From positions 682,001 to 746,000 of the forward strand of contig NZ_CP012678.1 of assembly GCF_001298525.1 (NCBI RefSeq): DNA of 64,000 nt, given 5' to 3'. The position numbers and the translations under genes are program-made. The stretch's first letter is position 1; each line of letters starts with the position of its first letter. The stretch is from Psychrobacter urativorans. Lineage in GTDB: Bacteria > Pseudomonadota > Gammaproteobacteria > Pseudomonadales > Moraxellaceae. Under the pieces are notes generated by a model, which was not told the origin of the DNA, ran no database searches, and saw only the letters and a program-made list of their open reading frames with translations. Of this stretch, positions 37,222 through 46,229 are shown piece after piece.

Positions 37222-37261
37222 GTCTGTTTTTTGAGAGCCCCGTTCCCAGACAAACTCTCAA
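37222..37261 (+). promoter_or_regulatory. Possible pseudoknot leader before rplM
   Basis: Two stems interleave. GTCTG at 37222-37226 is complementary to CAGAC at 37247-37251, and TTGAGAG at 37231-37237 is complementary to CTCTCAA at 37255-37261. Their order (a, b, a', b') is that of an H-type pseudoknot, or of two alternative hairpins. It lies 25 bases before the rplM start, right after the predicted transcription start. L13 is known to repress its own operon in E. coli, so an autoregulatory site is a reasonable inference. Confidence 0.5.
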
Positions 37262-37286
37262 CGAATTTTAAATTTAAGGTTTTATC

Positions 37287-37715
37287 ATGAAAACACTTAG
37301 TGCAAAACCAGCTGAAGTGACCCATGACTGGTTCGTCGTCGATGCTGACGGCAAAACCCTTGGTCGCTTAGCCACTCAAATTGCTAGTCGCTTACGTGGC
37401 AAGCATAAGACCAACTATACCCCGCACGTTGACACTGGTGACTTCATTGTCGTCATCAATGCTGAAAAAATCGCGGTAACGGGTAAAAAAGCACAAGATA
37501 AAAAATACTATCGTCACAGTGGCTACCCAGGCGGTATTAAAGAAACCAACTTCACAAAGCTGATTGCACATAAGCCTGAAGATGTTCTACATAAAGCGGT
37601 TAAGGGTATGCTTCCAAAAGGTCCTCTTGGCTACGCGATGATCAAGAAGCTAAAACTTTATGCGGGTACCGATCATCCACATGAAGCTCAGCAACCTAAA
37701 GAACTAGACATCTAA
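37287..37715 (+). CDS. rplM: Ribosomal protein uL13
   Basis: 50S subunit protein that binds 23S rRNA early in assembly. The 142-aa protein matches L13 along its length: [25 protein letters not shown] near 18-42, [27 protein letters not shown] near 60-86 and [20 protein letters not shown] near 112. AAGG lies 7-8 bases before the ATG. rpsI begins 10 bases after its stop, the conserved rplM-rpsI operon. Confidence 0.98.
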   Translation: MKTLSAKPAEVTHDWFVVDADGKTLGRLATQIASRLRGKHKTNYTPHVDTGDFIVVINAEKIAVTGKKAQDKKYYRHSGYPGGIKETNFTKLIAHKPEDVLHKAVKGMLPKGPLGYAMIKKLKLYAGTDHPHEAQQPKELDI

Positions 37716-37725
37716 GGATACACTT

Positions 37726-38112
37726 ATGGAACGCAATTACGGAACTGGTCGTCGTAAGACTTCTACCGCTCGTGTCTTTTTAGCGAAAGGTACTGGTAGC
37801 ATCGTCGTTAACGGCAAGCCACTTGATGAATACTTCAGCCGTGAAACCTCACGTATGGTTGTTCGTCAGCCTTTAGAGTTACTTGACTCACCTACCGCTT
37901 ATGACCTTTACATCACTGTAAAAGGTGGTGGTATTAGTGGTCAAGCTGGCGCTATTCGCCACGGTATCACACGTGCTCTAATTGAGCTTGATGACACCAA
38001 CAAACCTGCTCTAAAAGCAGCTGGTTTTGTTACTCGTGACTCACGTCAAGTTGAACGTAAGAAATTGGGTCTACGTAAAGCACGTAAACGTCCTCAGTTC
38101 TCGAAACGTTAA
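37726..38112 (+). CDS. rpsI: Ribosomal protein uS9
   Basis: 30S head protein whose C-terminal tail reaches the P-site tRNA. The 128-aa protein opens [15 protein letters not shown] and ends with the invariant basic tail [23 protein letters not shown] lies 7 bases before the ATG. Cotranscribed with rplM and followed by a strong terminator. Confidence 0.98.
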   Translation: MERNYGTGRRKTSTARVFLAKGTGSIVVNGKPLDEYFSRETSRMVVRQPLELLDSPTAYDLYITVKGGGISGQAGAIRHGITRALIELDDTNKPALKAAGFVTRDSRQVERKKLGLRKARKRPQFSKR

Positions 38113-38196
38113 TCAAAGCTACTGTTTATCTGTTTGTGGCTATGGGTTATATTTTATAATTTCAGTTGCAAAATCAGATATAACAGTAGATTTGCG

Positions 38197-38234
38197 AAAC
38201 CTTATAAGCGAATTATCGCTTATAAGGTTTTTTT
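38197..38234 (+). terminator. Intrinsic terminator of rplM-rpsI
   Basis: A perfect 14-bp stem (AAACCTTATAAGCG / CGCTTATAAGGTTT) with a 6-base loop continues into a T run. It lies 85 bases past the rpsI stop. Confidence 0.92.
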
Positions 38235-38374
38235 ATGGATATTGGTTTCATGGTTAAACGACTCCTGTCTTATAAACAAATCTGTTTTGGCAAAACCAAC
38301 TTGCAAATAGGCGAATACTGCCCCATCATGATAATAACTTTTCACTATTAGCATTTATAGCGCATAAGGACCTC

Positions 38375-39475
38375 ATGAAAGCGCCTGAACAGTTTGATCC
38401 GAGTAAACCATCTTCTCAAACCAGCATGCCGCCACCAAATGCTGCACCGCATGGCAAACCTGTCAAATCACCTGCCATTCCTGTCGGCACACCAACGATT
38501 ACAGAAACCCATAAACAGACAGCACAAGCCGATAAAAAACCATTTGCATGGCAATTTCTGCTGCCTAAATATTGGGGTATTTGGCTATTACTAGCGCTGG
38601 TGTTACCCATGATATATCTGCCATTACGTTGGCAGTTTTGGCTCGGTCGCAAGCTTGGTATTTTAATTTATAAAGTGGTAGGCTCGCGCCGCCGTGATAC
38701 GTTGATTAACTTGAAATTGGCATTCCCAGAAAAGCCAGAAGCTGAGCGAGAGCTCATGGCAAAGCAAGTTTTCGTTAATCAGGGTATTGGGGTATTTGAA
38801 ACCTTATGTGCGTGGTTCCGTCCTAACGTCTTTACCCGTACCGTGTCTATTTCTGGATTACAGCATCTTATTCATGCTCAAAATGAAAACCGTCCTGTGA
38901 TTTTGCTAGGTGCACACTACACGATGCTTGATTTAGGCGGGATGTTTTGCGCCCAGTTTTTTCCGTTAGATTGTATGTATCGAACGCAAAATAATGCGCT
39001 ATTAGATTGGTTTATTTATAATGGACGTACGCATATCTTTGGCAAGCAAATCTCTAGCCGCGATATGCGTAGCTTACTGAGCGCTATTAAAGCCGGTCAC
39101 GTGATTTGGTACTCACCCGATCAAGACTACGGTCTAAAACAAGGCGTCATGGCACCATTTTTTGGTGTGCCAGCAGCAACGATTACGGCATCAAGACGAC
39201 TGGCGAAATTGGGTGATAAAGATCGTCCGCCAGTAGTTATGGCGCTACATACTTATCGGCAAACGCCAGATAGTCTCCCAAAAAGTAAGCGTCCCCACTA
39301 CCATCTGACCATTACGCCAGCATTGGATAATTACCCCAGTCATGATGAAGTCGCAGATGCCACGCGCGTTAATGAGCTGTTAGAAGGGTTGATACGCATT
39401 GATCCTACGCAATGGATGTGGTTTCATCGCCGCTTTAAAAATGGTCCTGATGGTCGTACTGATATCTATAATTGA
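38375..39475 (+). CDS. LpxL/LpxM-type lipid A acyltransferase
   Basis: Inner membrane acyltransferase of the HtrB/MsbB family, which adds a secondary acyl chain to lipid A. The 366-aa protein has a 65-residue Pro/Lys-rich cytoplasmic lead, one transmembrane segment (about 66-88), the RDTLINLKLAFPEKPEAER helix typical of the family, and the catalytic HxxxxD box as LLGAHYTMLDLGG near 183. The YSPDQDYG and FFGVPAAT boxes follow near 250-270. An RxxxR end (WMWFHRRFK) closes it. The N-terminal extension makes it longer than E. coli LpxL (306). LpxL and LpxM cannot be separated by eye. Confidence 0.88.
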   Translation: MKAPEQFDPSKPSSQTSMPPPNAAPHGKPVKSPAIPVGTPTITETHKQTAQADKKPFAWQFLLPKYWGIWLLLALVLPMIYLPLRWQFWLGRKLGILIYKVVGSRRRDTLINLKLAFPEKPEAERELMAKQVFVNQGIGVFETLCAWFRPNVFTRTVSISGLQHLIHAQNENRPVILLGAHYTMLDLGGMFCAQFFPLDCMYRTQNNALLDWFIYNGRTHIFGKQISSRDMRSLLSAIKAGHVIWYSPDQDYGLKQGVMAPFFGVPAATITASRRLAKLGDKDRPPVVMALHTYRQTPDSLPKSKRPHYHLTITPALDNYPSHDEVADATRVNELLEGLIRIDPTQWMWFHRRFKNGPDGRTDIYN

Positions 39476-39558
39476 TATAAGCTGTTCCCAAAATTTGCTA
39501 TACTCTTTTCAAATAAACCAGTGTGATTAATAGTTTTTCTATTTGATTATGAAAATAA

Positions 39559-39598
39559 TAAAAACCACTAGACTGCTAACAGTCATAATGGTTTTTTA
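39559..39598 (+). terminator. Intrinsic terminator after the acyltransferase gene
   Basis: AAAACCA pairs with TGGTTTT around an inner GACT-GCTAAC-AGTC hairpin, with a T run after it. It lies about 85 bases past the stop. Confidence 0.7.
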
Positions 39599-39713
39599 TA
39601 GCTTTTTTAGCGTGATAAGAAATTTATATTGGCTAAAAAGCTCAATAGCAACTGAGAAAATATTGGCTTTTATACTCTTACGATAATTCAATAAAGATAA
39701 TAACGGAACTTTA

Positions 39714-40796
39714 ATGAGCAATAATAACATTGAAACCTCTTTGGAAAATTCTTCTAAAACGGCAGTAAAGCGCATTCTTACTGGCATTACCACTTCAGGC
39801 ATTCCACACTTAGGCAACTATGTCGGTGCCATTCGCCCCGCTATTGAGTCCATTCAAAACAGTAACCATGAAGCGTTCTTTTTTTTAGCGGATTATCATG
39901 GCATTATCAAATGTCATGATCCTGCACTCATTCATGAATCCACTAAAGCGATTGCAGCCACTTGGATTGCGTGCGGTCTTGATCCTGAGCGCGTAACCTT
40001 TTACCGTCAGTCGGATGTACCAGAAATCCCAGAGCTGGCTTGGATTTTGAACTGTTCATGCGCTAAAGGTCTGATGAATCGGGCTCATGCTTATAAAGCG
40101 TCAGTTGATATCAATGTAGAAAATGACGTTGATGCCGATCAAGGTGTCACCATGGGGCTATTTGGCTATCCCGTGTTAATGGCAGCGGATATCCTAATGT
40201 TTAACGCCACGCATGTCCCGGTTGGTCGTGACCAAATTCAACATATTGAAATGGCACGTGATATTGCAGGTACTTTTAATCATAAATATAAACCACTATT
40301 TATGATGCCAAATGCAGTGGTCGATGATGATACGCCATTGTTGACGGGTCTTGATGGGCGAAAAATGAGTAAGAGCTATGGTAATACTATTCCATTGTTT
40401 GGTGAGGTGAATCCGCAACTCAGTGCTGAAAAGCAAATGCATAAAGCAATTATGAAAATCGTCACCAATTCGCAACTGCCTGCTGAGCCGAAAGATCCCG
40501 ATGATTCAGCGATTTTTGAAATTTATAAAGCTTTTGCAACACCTGAAGAAATTGCGGATATGCGTGCACAGTTTGCCGCAGGTATCGGTTGGGGTGATGC
40601 CAAGCAAGCCCTATTTGAAAAAATCAATAATGAAATTGCCCCATTCCGTGCACGCTATGAAGAGCTGATGGCGAATCCAAAAGAGCTAGAGGAAATTTTA
40701 CAAATGGGTGCAGAAAAAGCGCGTCGTCATAGTCGTAAACAATTAGATAAAGCACGTCGTGCGATTGGCATCCGCCCACTTGCTAAACTTAAGTAA
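39714..40796 (+). CDS. trpS: Tryptophanyl-tRNA synthetase
   Basis: Class I synthetase that charges tRNA-Trp. The 360-aa protein has the HIGH-type motif [16 protein letters not shown] near residue 22-40, ADYHGII near 60, the substrate segment [22 protein letters not shown] near 143-164, [10 protein letters not shown] near 168 and KMSKS in [12 protein letters not shown] near 215. AACGGAAC lies 5 bases before the ATG. The upstream region shows no T-box, as expected outside Gram-positives. scpA and scpB follow on the same strand, scpA 35 bases away. Confidence 0.96.
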   Translation: MSNNNIETSLENSSKTAVKRILTGITTSGIPHLGNYVGAIRPAIESIQNSNHEAFFFLADYHGIIKCHDPALIHESTKAIAATWIACGLDPERVTFYRQSDVPEIPELAWILNCSCAKGLMNRAHAYKASVDINVENDVDADQGVTMGLFGYPVLMAADILMFNATHVPVGRDQIQHIEMARDIAGTFNHKYKPLFMMPNAVVDDDTPLLTGLDGRKMSKSYGNTIPLFGEVNPQLSAEKQMHKAIMKIVTNSQLPAEPKDPDDSAIFEIYKAFATPEEIADMRAQFAAGIGWGDAKQALFEKINNEIAPFRARYEELMANPKELEEILQMGAEKARRHSRKQLDKARRAIGIRPLAKLK

Positions 40797-40831
40797 CCGA
40801 TTAAGCATGGCAAATAAAACAGATACTAACC

Positions 40832-41659
40832 ATGAGAAATGAGGCAATTATCGGATCTATAGTTGCTGATGCGCATGCTAATGAGATGCCTCTACGAATT
40901 TATCAAACGCCAGTGCAGCGGCTACCTGAAGATTTATATGTACCGCCGCAAGCGTTTGCTATCTGGCTTGAGCAGTTTGCCGGACCCTTAGATTTCTTAC
41001 TCTATTTGGTTAAAAAAAATAATGTCGATCTGACCCAAATGCAAATACTGCCCATCACTGAGCAATATTTGTCTTATATTGGTGAGTTAGACGCAGAACA
41101 TTTTGAATTGGCAGGTGACTATCTGCTGATGGCTTCAACCTTAATTTCGATTAAGACTGAACTGCTATTACCAAAGCCGCAAACGCCAGCTGATGAACGT
41201 GATCCAAAGGCAGAGCTGATTGAACGCCTAGAAGCCTACGCCCAAATTAAAGAAGCAAGCCTGCGCTTGGATAATTTGATGCGGCTCGAGCGCGATGTAT
41301 TTTTAGCGATGGTAAGTTTGCCCAGTATGGATGTGATGGCTGCAGAGCTTCCTAGTTATTCAATAGAATTGTTGATTAATAGCTTAGTAAATATGCAGTT
41401 GCAGACAGATTATCATATGCATACGATTAAGATAGATATTGTGCCTTTGTCAGAGCGTCTTGCCAGTATCAGTCGTCAGCTAAGTGATAGAGGGGCACGT
41501 TCGTTTTATCAGCTCCTTGATAAATCACAAGGGAAAGTTGGCGTGGTGGTTAGTTTTGTTGCAGTGCTTGAGTTGCTTAAGCGGCAATTAATAGCTGTGG
41601 TCAATACTGATACACCGCATGATGCGCTTGAACAGTTGACCTTAGAATGGTTAGCCTAA
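40832..41659 (+). CDS. scpA: Segregation and condensation protein A
   Basis: Kleisin subunit of the bacterial SMC-ScpAB condensin. The 275-aa protein shows the ScpA pattern: FAGPLDFLLYLVKKNNVDLTQMQILPITEQYLSYI near residue 50-84, DYLLMASTLISIKTELLLP near 95-113 and LIERLEAYAQIKEAS near 130. The C-terminal winged helix ends FVAVLELLKRQLIAV...LEQLTLEWL. I see no clear ribosome site before the ATG, so an internal start such as the Met near residue 20 is possible. It sits 63 bases before scpB. No smc is in the window; gamma-proteobacteria with MukBEF often lack ScpAB, Moraxellaceae do not. Confidence 0.93.
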   Translation: MRNEAIIGSIVADAHANEMPLRIYQTPVQRLPEDLYVPPQAFAIWLEQFAGPLDFLLYLVKKNNVDLTQMQILPITEQYLSYIGELDAEHFELAGDYLLMASTLISIKTELLLPKPQTPADERDPKAELIERLEAYAQIKEASLRLDNLMRLERDVFLAMVSLPSMDVMAAELPSYSIELLINSLVNMQLQTDYHMHTIKIDIVPLSERLASISRQLSDRGARSFYQLLDKSQGKVGVVVSFVAVLELLKRQLIAVVNTDTPHDALEQLTLEWLA

Positions 41660-41722
41660 TCCGTGTTAGAGCTGTAGTCTATTTAGGATAAAAGCATCGT
41701 AATTATATAAGAGCAAACTGTA

Positions 41723-42283
41723 ATGGCAAACTTAGGTAATACTGAACAATCCCGACTATCTATTGAAGAGATAAGTAAACACATCGAAGTACTACTGCAT
41801 GCATCTGAATCACCACTAACAGCAAGCATGCTAAGAAAGCAACTGTCCTTATCCAATCAAGAGTTGGCACGTGCTTTGGCGGCACTTAAGCAACGTCTAG
41901 CAGATGGTGTGCTGAGCCTGTGTGAAACGGCAAGTGGCTATCGACTACAAATCGCAGATCATTACAGTCCTTTTATTCAGCGCATTTTTCCGCAGCGTCA
42001 AGAGCGATTAAACCAAGCACTATTAGAAACACTAAGTGTGATTGCTTATAAACAGCCAGTGACCCGTAGTGATATTGAATATATCCGTGGGGTAACCCTA
42101 TCAAGCAATATTTTGCGACAATTATTTGATAAAGGTTGGATTGTAGAAAAAGGCTATAAAGAAACGTTAGGGCGTCCAGCACTTTTACATACCACGGCGC
42201 AGTTTTTGGATGCGTTTGGACTTACGCACCTAGATCAATTGCCATCGATGCCAGATCTAACAGCAATTAAGATTACATATTAA
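41723..42283 (+). CDS. scpB: Segregation and condensation protein B
   Basis: Winged-helix partner of ScpA that bridges the kleisin in the SMC complex. The 186-aa protein has two winged helices; the family core is visible as ISKHIEVLLHASESPLTASML near 15, ASGYRLQIADHYSPFIQRIFPQ near 72, LNQALLETLSVIAYKQPVTRSDIEYIRGVTLSSNILRQL near 97-135 and GRPALLHTTAQFLDAFGL near 152. In many bacteria rluB follows, but here the conserved backbone stops and IS elements begin 157 bases downstream. Confidence 0.95.
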   Translation: MANLGNTEQSRLSIEEISKHIEVLLHASESPLTASMLRKQLSLSNQELARALAALKQRLADGVLSLCETASGYRLQIADHYSPFIQRIFPQRQERLNQALLETLSVIAYKQPVTRSDIEYIRGVTLSSNILRQLFDKGWIVEKGYKETLGRPALLHTTAQFLDAFGLTHLDQLPSMPDLTAIKITY

Positions 42284-42440
42284 GTTTATTATTCTGTAAC
42301 ACACAGTATTTCTTGAATAATAAACAGTGACTTCTGCTGTTAATCACGTAGATATAGACTCAGGAATTTTTAATTACTCAGTCTAAAGATAATGACCAAA
42401 CTTATCTATGCGAACTCAAGTTTAAACCCTTTTAAAATTA

Positions 42441-43166
42441 GGGCGTGTTGAACATTCATAACTGCAGCCAGAAATAAGCACACGCTAAAGCCACCGTATT
42501 TTCATAACTCTGCCTAAGCTTATCAAATCTGGTTGCAACAGCCCTATAGTTTTTTAACTTAGCGAAAGCATTTTCTACTAAGTGACTTACCTTGTATAAC
42601 TGCCAGTCCATATGGTTATTCGTGGACTTCGTATTTTGTTTACGAGGGATGTTATTGAGGCAACCTGCTTGTTTGACATGCGCTCGTAACGCCTCAAAAT
42701 CATAGCCTTTATCAGCACATAGAATGTCTGTATTGCTTAAATCTATTTTATTTATTAAATTGGGTGTCACCTTTACATCATGAGTAGTGCCATCTGACGA
42801 GATAAAAGTAATAGGATTACCATGATCATCAACCGTTAGATGGATTTTAATAGCATGACCTGCAACACTCTTACTAATTGCTATTGCTTGGGCAACTTCA
42901 TTGCCACCACTACTGTGATGATGCGCTTTAATATGAGCGCCATTAATAAATACCCATTCACAGTCGGCATCTTTGATTAACAAGGCAAACAGCGTTACCA
43001 GCTTATTACTGCAAAACCAGCGCTGGTAAGCTTTATAGACGATATTGGACTTACCAACATACTCTGGTAAGTCGTGCCAAGGGCAACCATCGCGCATCCG
43101 ATACAGCACGCCTTCAACCGTATTTCTAAGATTTCTTTTGTCATAGATATTAAGTTCTAGTAGTAT
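42441..43166 (-). mobile_element. IS5-family element, copy 1, 5'-truncated
   Basis: The left end GGGCGTGTTGAACATT starts at 42441 directly after a TA and matches the end of the second copy at 47494-48996. The other end is missing. Homology to the second copy's transposase stops near 43164, at a TATA where IS630-type sequence begins, so the IS630 element inserted into or deleted the 5' end. Confidence 0.75.
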
Positions 43167-43205
43167 ATAGTCAATCTCTTTTAAAAAAGTTATAAAACAA
43201 ACCAA
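42456..43205 (-). pseudogene. IS5-family transposase, inactive copy 1
   Basis: An open frame of 249 aa, but not an intact gene. Residues from about 17 on match the IS5-family transposase of the second copy: VEGVLYRMRDGCPWHDLPEY, then the first catalytic block, LCADKGYDFEAL with the second Asp, and HLVENAFAKLKNYRAVATRFDK with the Glu. In the first catalytic block this copy reads INGAHIKAHHHS where the other reads VDGTHIKVHQHS, so the catalytic Asp is Asn. The first roughly 16 residues (MVCFITFLKEID) come from IS630-side sequence and replace the MSHTILKDEHWTR start. Both changes predict loss of function. Confidence 0.82.
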
Positions 43206-44022
43206 CTAACCTATTATTATAAATACTAATGACTTATTCACTAGATTTTCGCAAACAGGTCCTCAAAAGCTTAGACGAAGGTATGACCTTTGCTCAAGCG
43301 GTTGATTTCTATGGTCTTAGTCCAACCAACCATACAAAACTGGAAGCGACGTGTCAATAGCAAAACAACAAGGGAAACTAAGCCTTATAAGATAAGCGAT
43401 GACATCCTGCTTAATGATGTCAAAAGGCATCCTGACGATTACCAGTATGAGCGATCTCGTCGATTAAACTGTAGCAAAGCAGGCATTTATCACGCCTTAA
43501 AGCGCTTAGGTATTAGCAAAAAAAGACCTTAGAACATCCAAAAGCTTGCCCTCTAAAGAGAGCTGACTATCTAAGTAAACTCAACACCTTGATCGCTCAA
43601 GGCTTTGCTGTTGTATAAATGGATGAAAACGGCTTTGAGGCTGAAACCGTTCGTCCTTATGGCTATGCACCGATAGGTAAACCCTGTATCGACAACTATA
43701 ACTAGCAAGGTAAAAAACGAACTAACGTTATTGGTGCTTTATATGAAAAGACGCTGTTTGCACTGGATTGTATCAAGACAAACATTAATGGAGATATCTT
43801 CTATCACTGGTGTAAATATACCTTAATTCAAAGCCTTAAACGTAAGTGCGTGATTATGATGGATAACGCAAGCTTTCATAAACGTGTGAATAGGCTGCTC
43901 AATCGACACGGACATCGGCTATTATTCTTACCACCTTATAGTCCTGATTTAAACCCTATCGAGAAAAATGGGCTCAGGTATAGGATTTTCAGTTTTCTGC
44001 TACCGATAAACGTTTTAAATAA
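43167..44022 (+). pseudogene. Decayed IS630-family transposase
   Basis: Starting at ATG 43230 (MTYSLDFRKQVLKSLDEGMT), a Tc1/IS630-type transposase can be followed through several lesions. There is an extra base near 43327 (LSPT then, in the next frame, IQNWKRRV), a second shift near 43520, TAA at about 43617 just before MDENGFEAETVRPYGY, TAG at about 43703, a shift near 43966 and a TAG in the tail. The DDE pieces remain readable: MDENGF, MMDNASFH and PPYSPDLNPIEK. The tail ends at TAA 44020-44022. The 5' flank 43167-43229 is taken as IS leader; the far end of the IS is not recognisable. Confidence 0.85.
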
Positions 44023-44413
44023 AAGATTTTTCGGAAAAAAATATATTAATATAATTTATGTTATTTATTCCTATAACTGCTAATAGCATTATATTACCAG
44101 ACTAATGTTTTTCTATATTTTATAGTTCCTCAGTTATATCATTTCTCTTTTATATTTTGTGCTCAAATTTTATCCATCAATTCATTCCTAAAAAAGAAAA
44201 TTTATTTTTGTATTCTTTATATTAATTTAAGTTATTACAAAATATCATAGCTATGTTCATTAGGTTTAAAAACTTGTAACTCGACATCAAAGTCATTTTA
44301 TAAAATGAACCTTTTGTGCCATAAGCTATCCAATTATCTTTAAAATTATTATGAATGCTTTACACTACAATCCCACTACTATGTAACAAATTCTTGTACC
44401 TAAATTTAGACAA
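44023..44413. other. AT-rich spacer after the IS630 remnant
   Basis: About 390 bases, very AT-rich, with no open frame of note and no repeat I can match to the flanking elements. Nothing supportable is seen. Confidence 0.5.
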
Positions 44414-44449
44414 AAAAAGGATTTGCTAAAAATTCAGCAAATCCTTTTT
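44414..44449. terminator. Strong intrinsic terminator in the IS/capsule gap
   Basis: AAAAAGGATTTGCT pairs perfectly with AGCAAATCCTTTTT around an 8-base loop. On the minus strand it continues into seven Ts. It is about 90 bases past the small open frame at 44539-44631 and may also be the original end of the capsule operon, from which genes were lost. Confidence 0.85.
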
Positions 44450-44538
44450 CATAAGTACTAAAAAACTAAATTCGATAAGTATCAACATCTAGACATATTA
44501 CCACTCATAAGTCGGTCGATTTTATATATGTCTATTGC

Positions 44539-44631
44539 TCAAAGTCTGATAGTAATAAAATCCCAGTTAATTTGAGTCGACGTGCTGCGACAGCACAACA
44601 GGAGTACTAGACTGATTTTATTAGCCAGCAT
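44539..44631 (-). CDS. Possible small gene or remnant, 30 aa
   Basis: ATG at 44631 is preceded by AGGGAGAG 3-4 bases upstream, and a TATAAT lies at about 44694-44699. The frame encodes MLANKISLVLLLCCRSTSTQ and ends at TGA 44539. In the next frame the same DNA reads AARRLKLTGILLLSDFEQ to a stop at 44532, so a frameshifted slightly longer peptide is equally plausible. A GTGCTG-CGA-CAGCAC hairpin lies inside at 44582-44596, and a strong terminator follows at 44414-44449. It could instead be a small RNA of about 270 nt. I do not recognise it. Confidence 0.3.
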   Translation of the reverse strand: MLANKISLVLLLCCRSTSTQINWDFITIRL

Positions 44632-44699
44632 AATCTCTCCCTAAAACCAAAGATCTTTAAATACAGATAGTAGTCGCAGCTACTAGCCATAGATTATAC

Positions 44700-45134
44700 T
44701 AAAAAAATAACGCTTTACTTTTAACGACACCTAAGTCGTCAACATTTTGAATTAAGTAGGACTATGTATACTTATCCCTAATTTCGACAACAATATTGAA
44801 CAGAATTCTTTCTACAACTAGCTTTCTAAATATGACAGTATATGTTCTTCTTTAATTACTAGTCTCACTAATCTTTAAATAGAAAAACTCTATCCTAAAA
44901 ATATATATGCCGAAACAAAATTCAGGTCAGAAACACTATAATAAGTCATGACATAAAAACAATAATACAATTAAAGTATAAATGAAGAGTTTCTATTACA
45001 TTAGATATTACGAAGCACACATATGTTAATTTTAATGAGTCTATAAAATCAGTTTGAATTGCTAATAAGATTGAGTCAGAATCATATTTATCACGGCTTA
45101 TCCCAATATCAGATAGAGGTAGCATCTTACATTA
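44700..45134. other. AT-rich spacer before the GT4 gene end
   Basis: About 435 bases with no open frame longer than a few dozen codons, no IS end and no hairpin of note. It may be eroded sequence from genes that once followed the glycosyltransferase. Confidence 0.45.
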
Positions 45135-46205
45135 TCAAAAACTTTCAAGTAAATCTATCCACTGACTTATTATGTTCTCAGGCTGATATATTTTGGCTTT
45201 CTCTTTACTTCTCAAACTAATACTCTTGCGCTGTTCATCATCTTTCATCAATTTAATTAACGAGGAAGCAAGATGCTTAATATCATTCTGAGCGACTAAA
45301 ATAGAGCCAGTATTTTCCAAAATTTCTGCTGGACCTGCTTCACAATCAAAGCTAACAATAGGTAAACCAAAGGCTAAAGCCTCAACTAATACCATACCAA
45401 AACCCTCAAAACGAGAGCTTAAACAAAATATTTCAGCTTGTTTATAATATTCTTCTACGTTATCGGTATTGCCAACCAATTCCACACTATCGGTTAAATT
45501 ATTTTCTATTAGAAAATTTGTTAACTTAGATCTATCCTCACCTTCCCCAACTATTTTTAACGTCCAATCTGGCATAGCCTTATTTACTTCTAGCCAAGAC
45601 TGAAGTAGTAAATCGAACCCTTTAATAGGTGTTAGTCGACCAACAGCTAGAACTATTTTTGTGTTTTCTTGTTTTACATATTCTTGAACTGGAAAAGGAG
45701 AAGGATTGTTTATCGCTATTATTTGTGATTTATGATTTGTCCCTTGTAACCAACACTCTTTATCTCTTTCAGTCAAAGTGACGACTGAATCGCAGTAACG
45801 TGCTGCCAATTGTCGAGCTATACGTCTACCAGAATTTCCTAAATCATTATTGAAGTTAAAATGCTCCCAGCATATATGCTTTACTGGTAAGCCTAGAGTG
45901 GCAGGTAAAGTAAATAAAACAGACATTGTTTCTACTACGATTAGCGTGTCAATACGCTCTTCTTTTAATAGACTTCTTATCTTATAAATAATATTAGGGG
46001 TCCGATATAAGGTACGACCTGGAGAATTAAATAATGAAATTATTTTAATATTTTCATTTATAGGAAAAAAAGGCTTGTCACCATATGAGATACTAGCTAG
46101 CATTATCTCATATCCTGCTTCAGATAGACTATTAGCAAGCATAGACCCTACCCGCTCTGTGCCGCCTGTGTTATTAAAATTACCGCCTAGAATTAAAAGT
46201 CTCAA
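45135..46205 (-). CDS. GT4-family glycosyltransferase
   Basis: A retaining GT-B glycosyltransferase of 356 aa, probably adding a sugar to the lipid-linked repeat unit. The N-terminal half opens LLILGGNFNNTGGTERVGSML, with the GGxE-type donor/acceptor loop. The C-terminal Rossmann half has AVGRLTPIKGFDLLLQSW near 197 and the EX7E region FEGFGMVLVEALAFGLP near 270. The start is a TTG at 46205 with AAGGA 7 bases upstream; no suitable ATG exists. It lies 24 bases after the decayed GT2 gene, so it was probably the last gene of the capsule operon. With wzi and the IS block upstream now, its expression is uncertain. Confidence 0.82.
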   Translation of the reverse strand: MRLLILGGNFNNTGGTERVGSMLANSLSEAGYEIMLASISYGDKPFFPINENIKIISLFNSPGRTLYRTPNIIYKIRSLLKEERIDTLIVVETMSVLFTLPATLGLPVKHICWEHFNFNNDLGNSGRRIARQLAARYCDSVVTLTERDKECWLQGTNHKSQIIAINNPSPFPVQEYVKQENTKIVLAVGRLTPIKGFDLLLQSWLEVNKAMPDWTLKIVGEGEDRSKLTNFLIENNLTDSVELVGNTDNVEEYYKQAEIFCLSSRFEGFGMVLVEALAFGLPIVSFDCEAGPAEILENTGSILVAQNDIKHLASSLIKLMKDDEQRKSISLRSKEKAKIYQPENIISQWIDLLESF

Positions 46206-46229
46206 ACCATTTTCCTTATTATTAAAATA

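Noticed and set aside
39600..39713. Possible attenuator or T-box upstream of trpS
   Set aside because: No leader peptide with Trp codons and no T-box core are visible; the hairpin just upstream fits a terminator of the previous gene.
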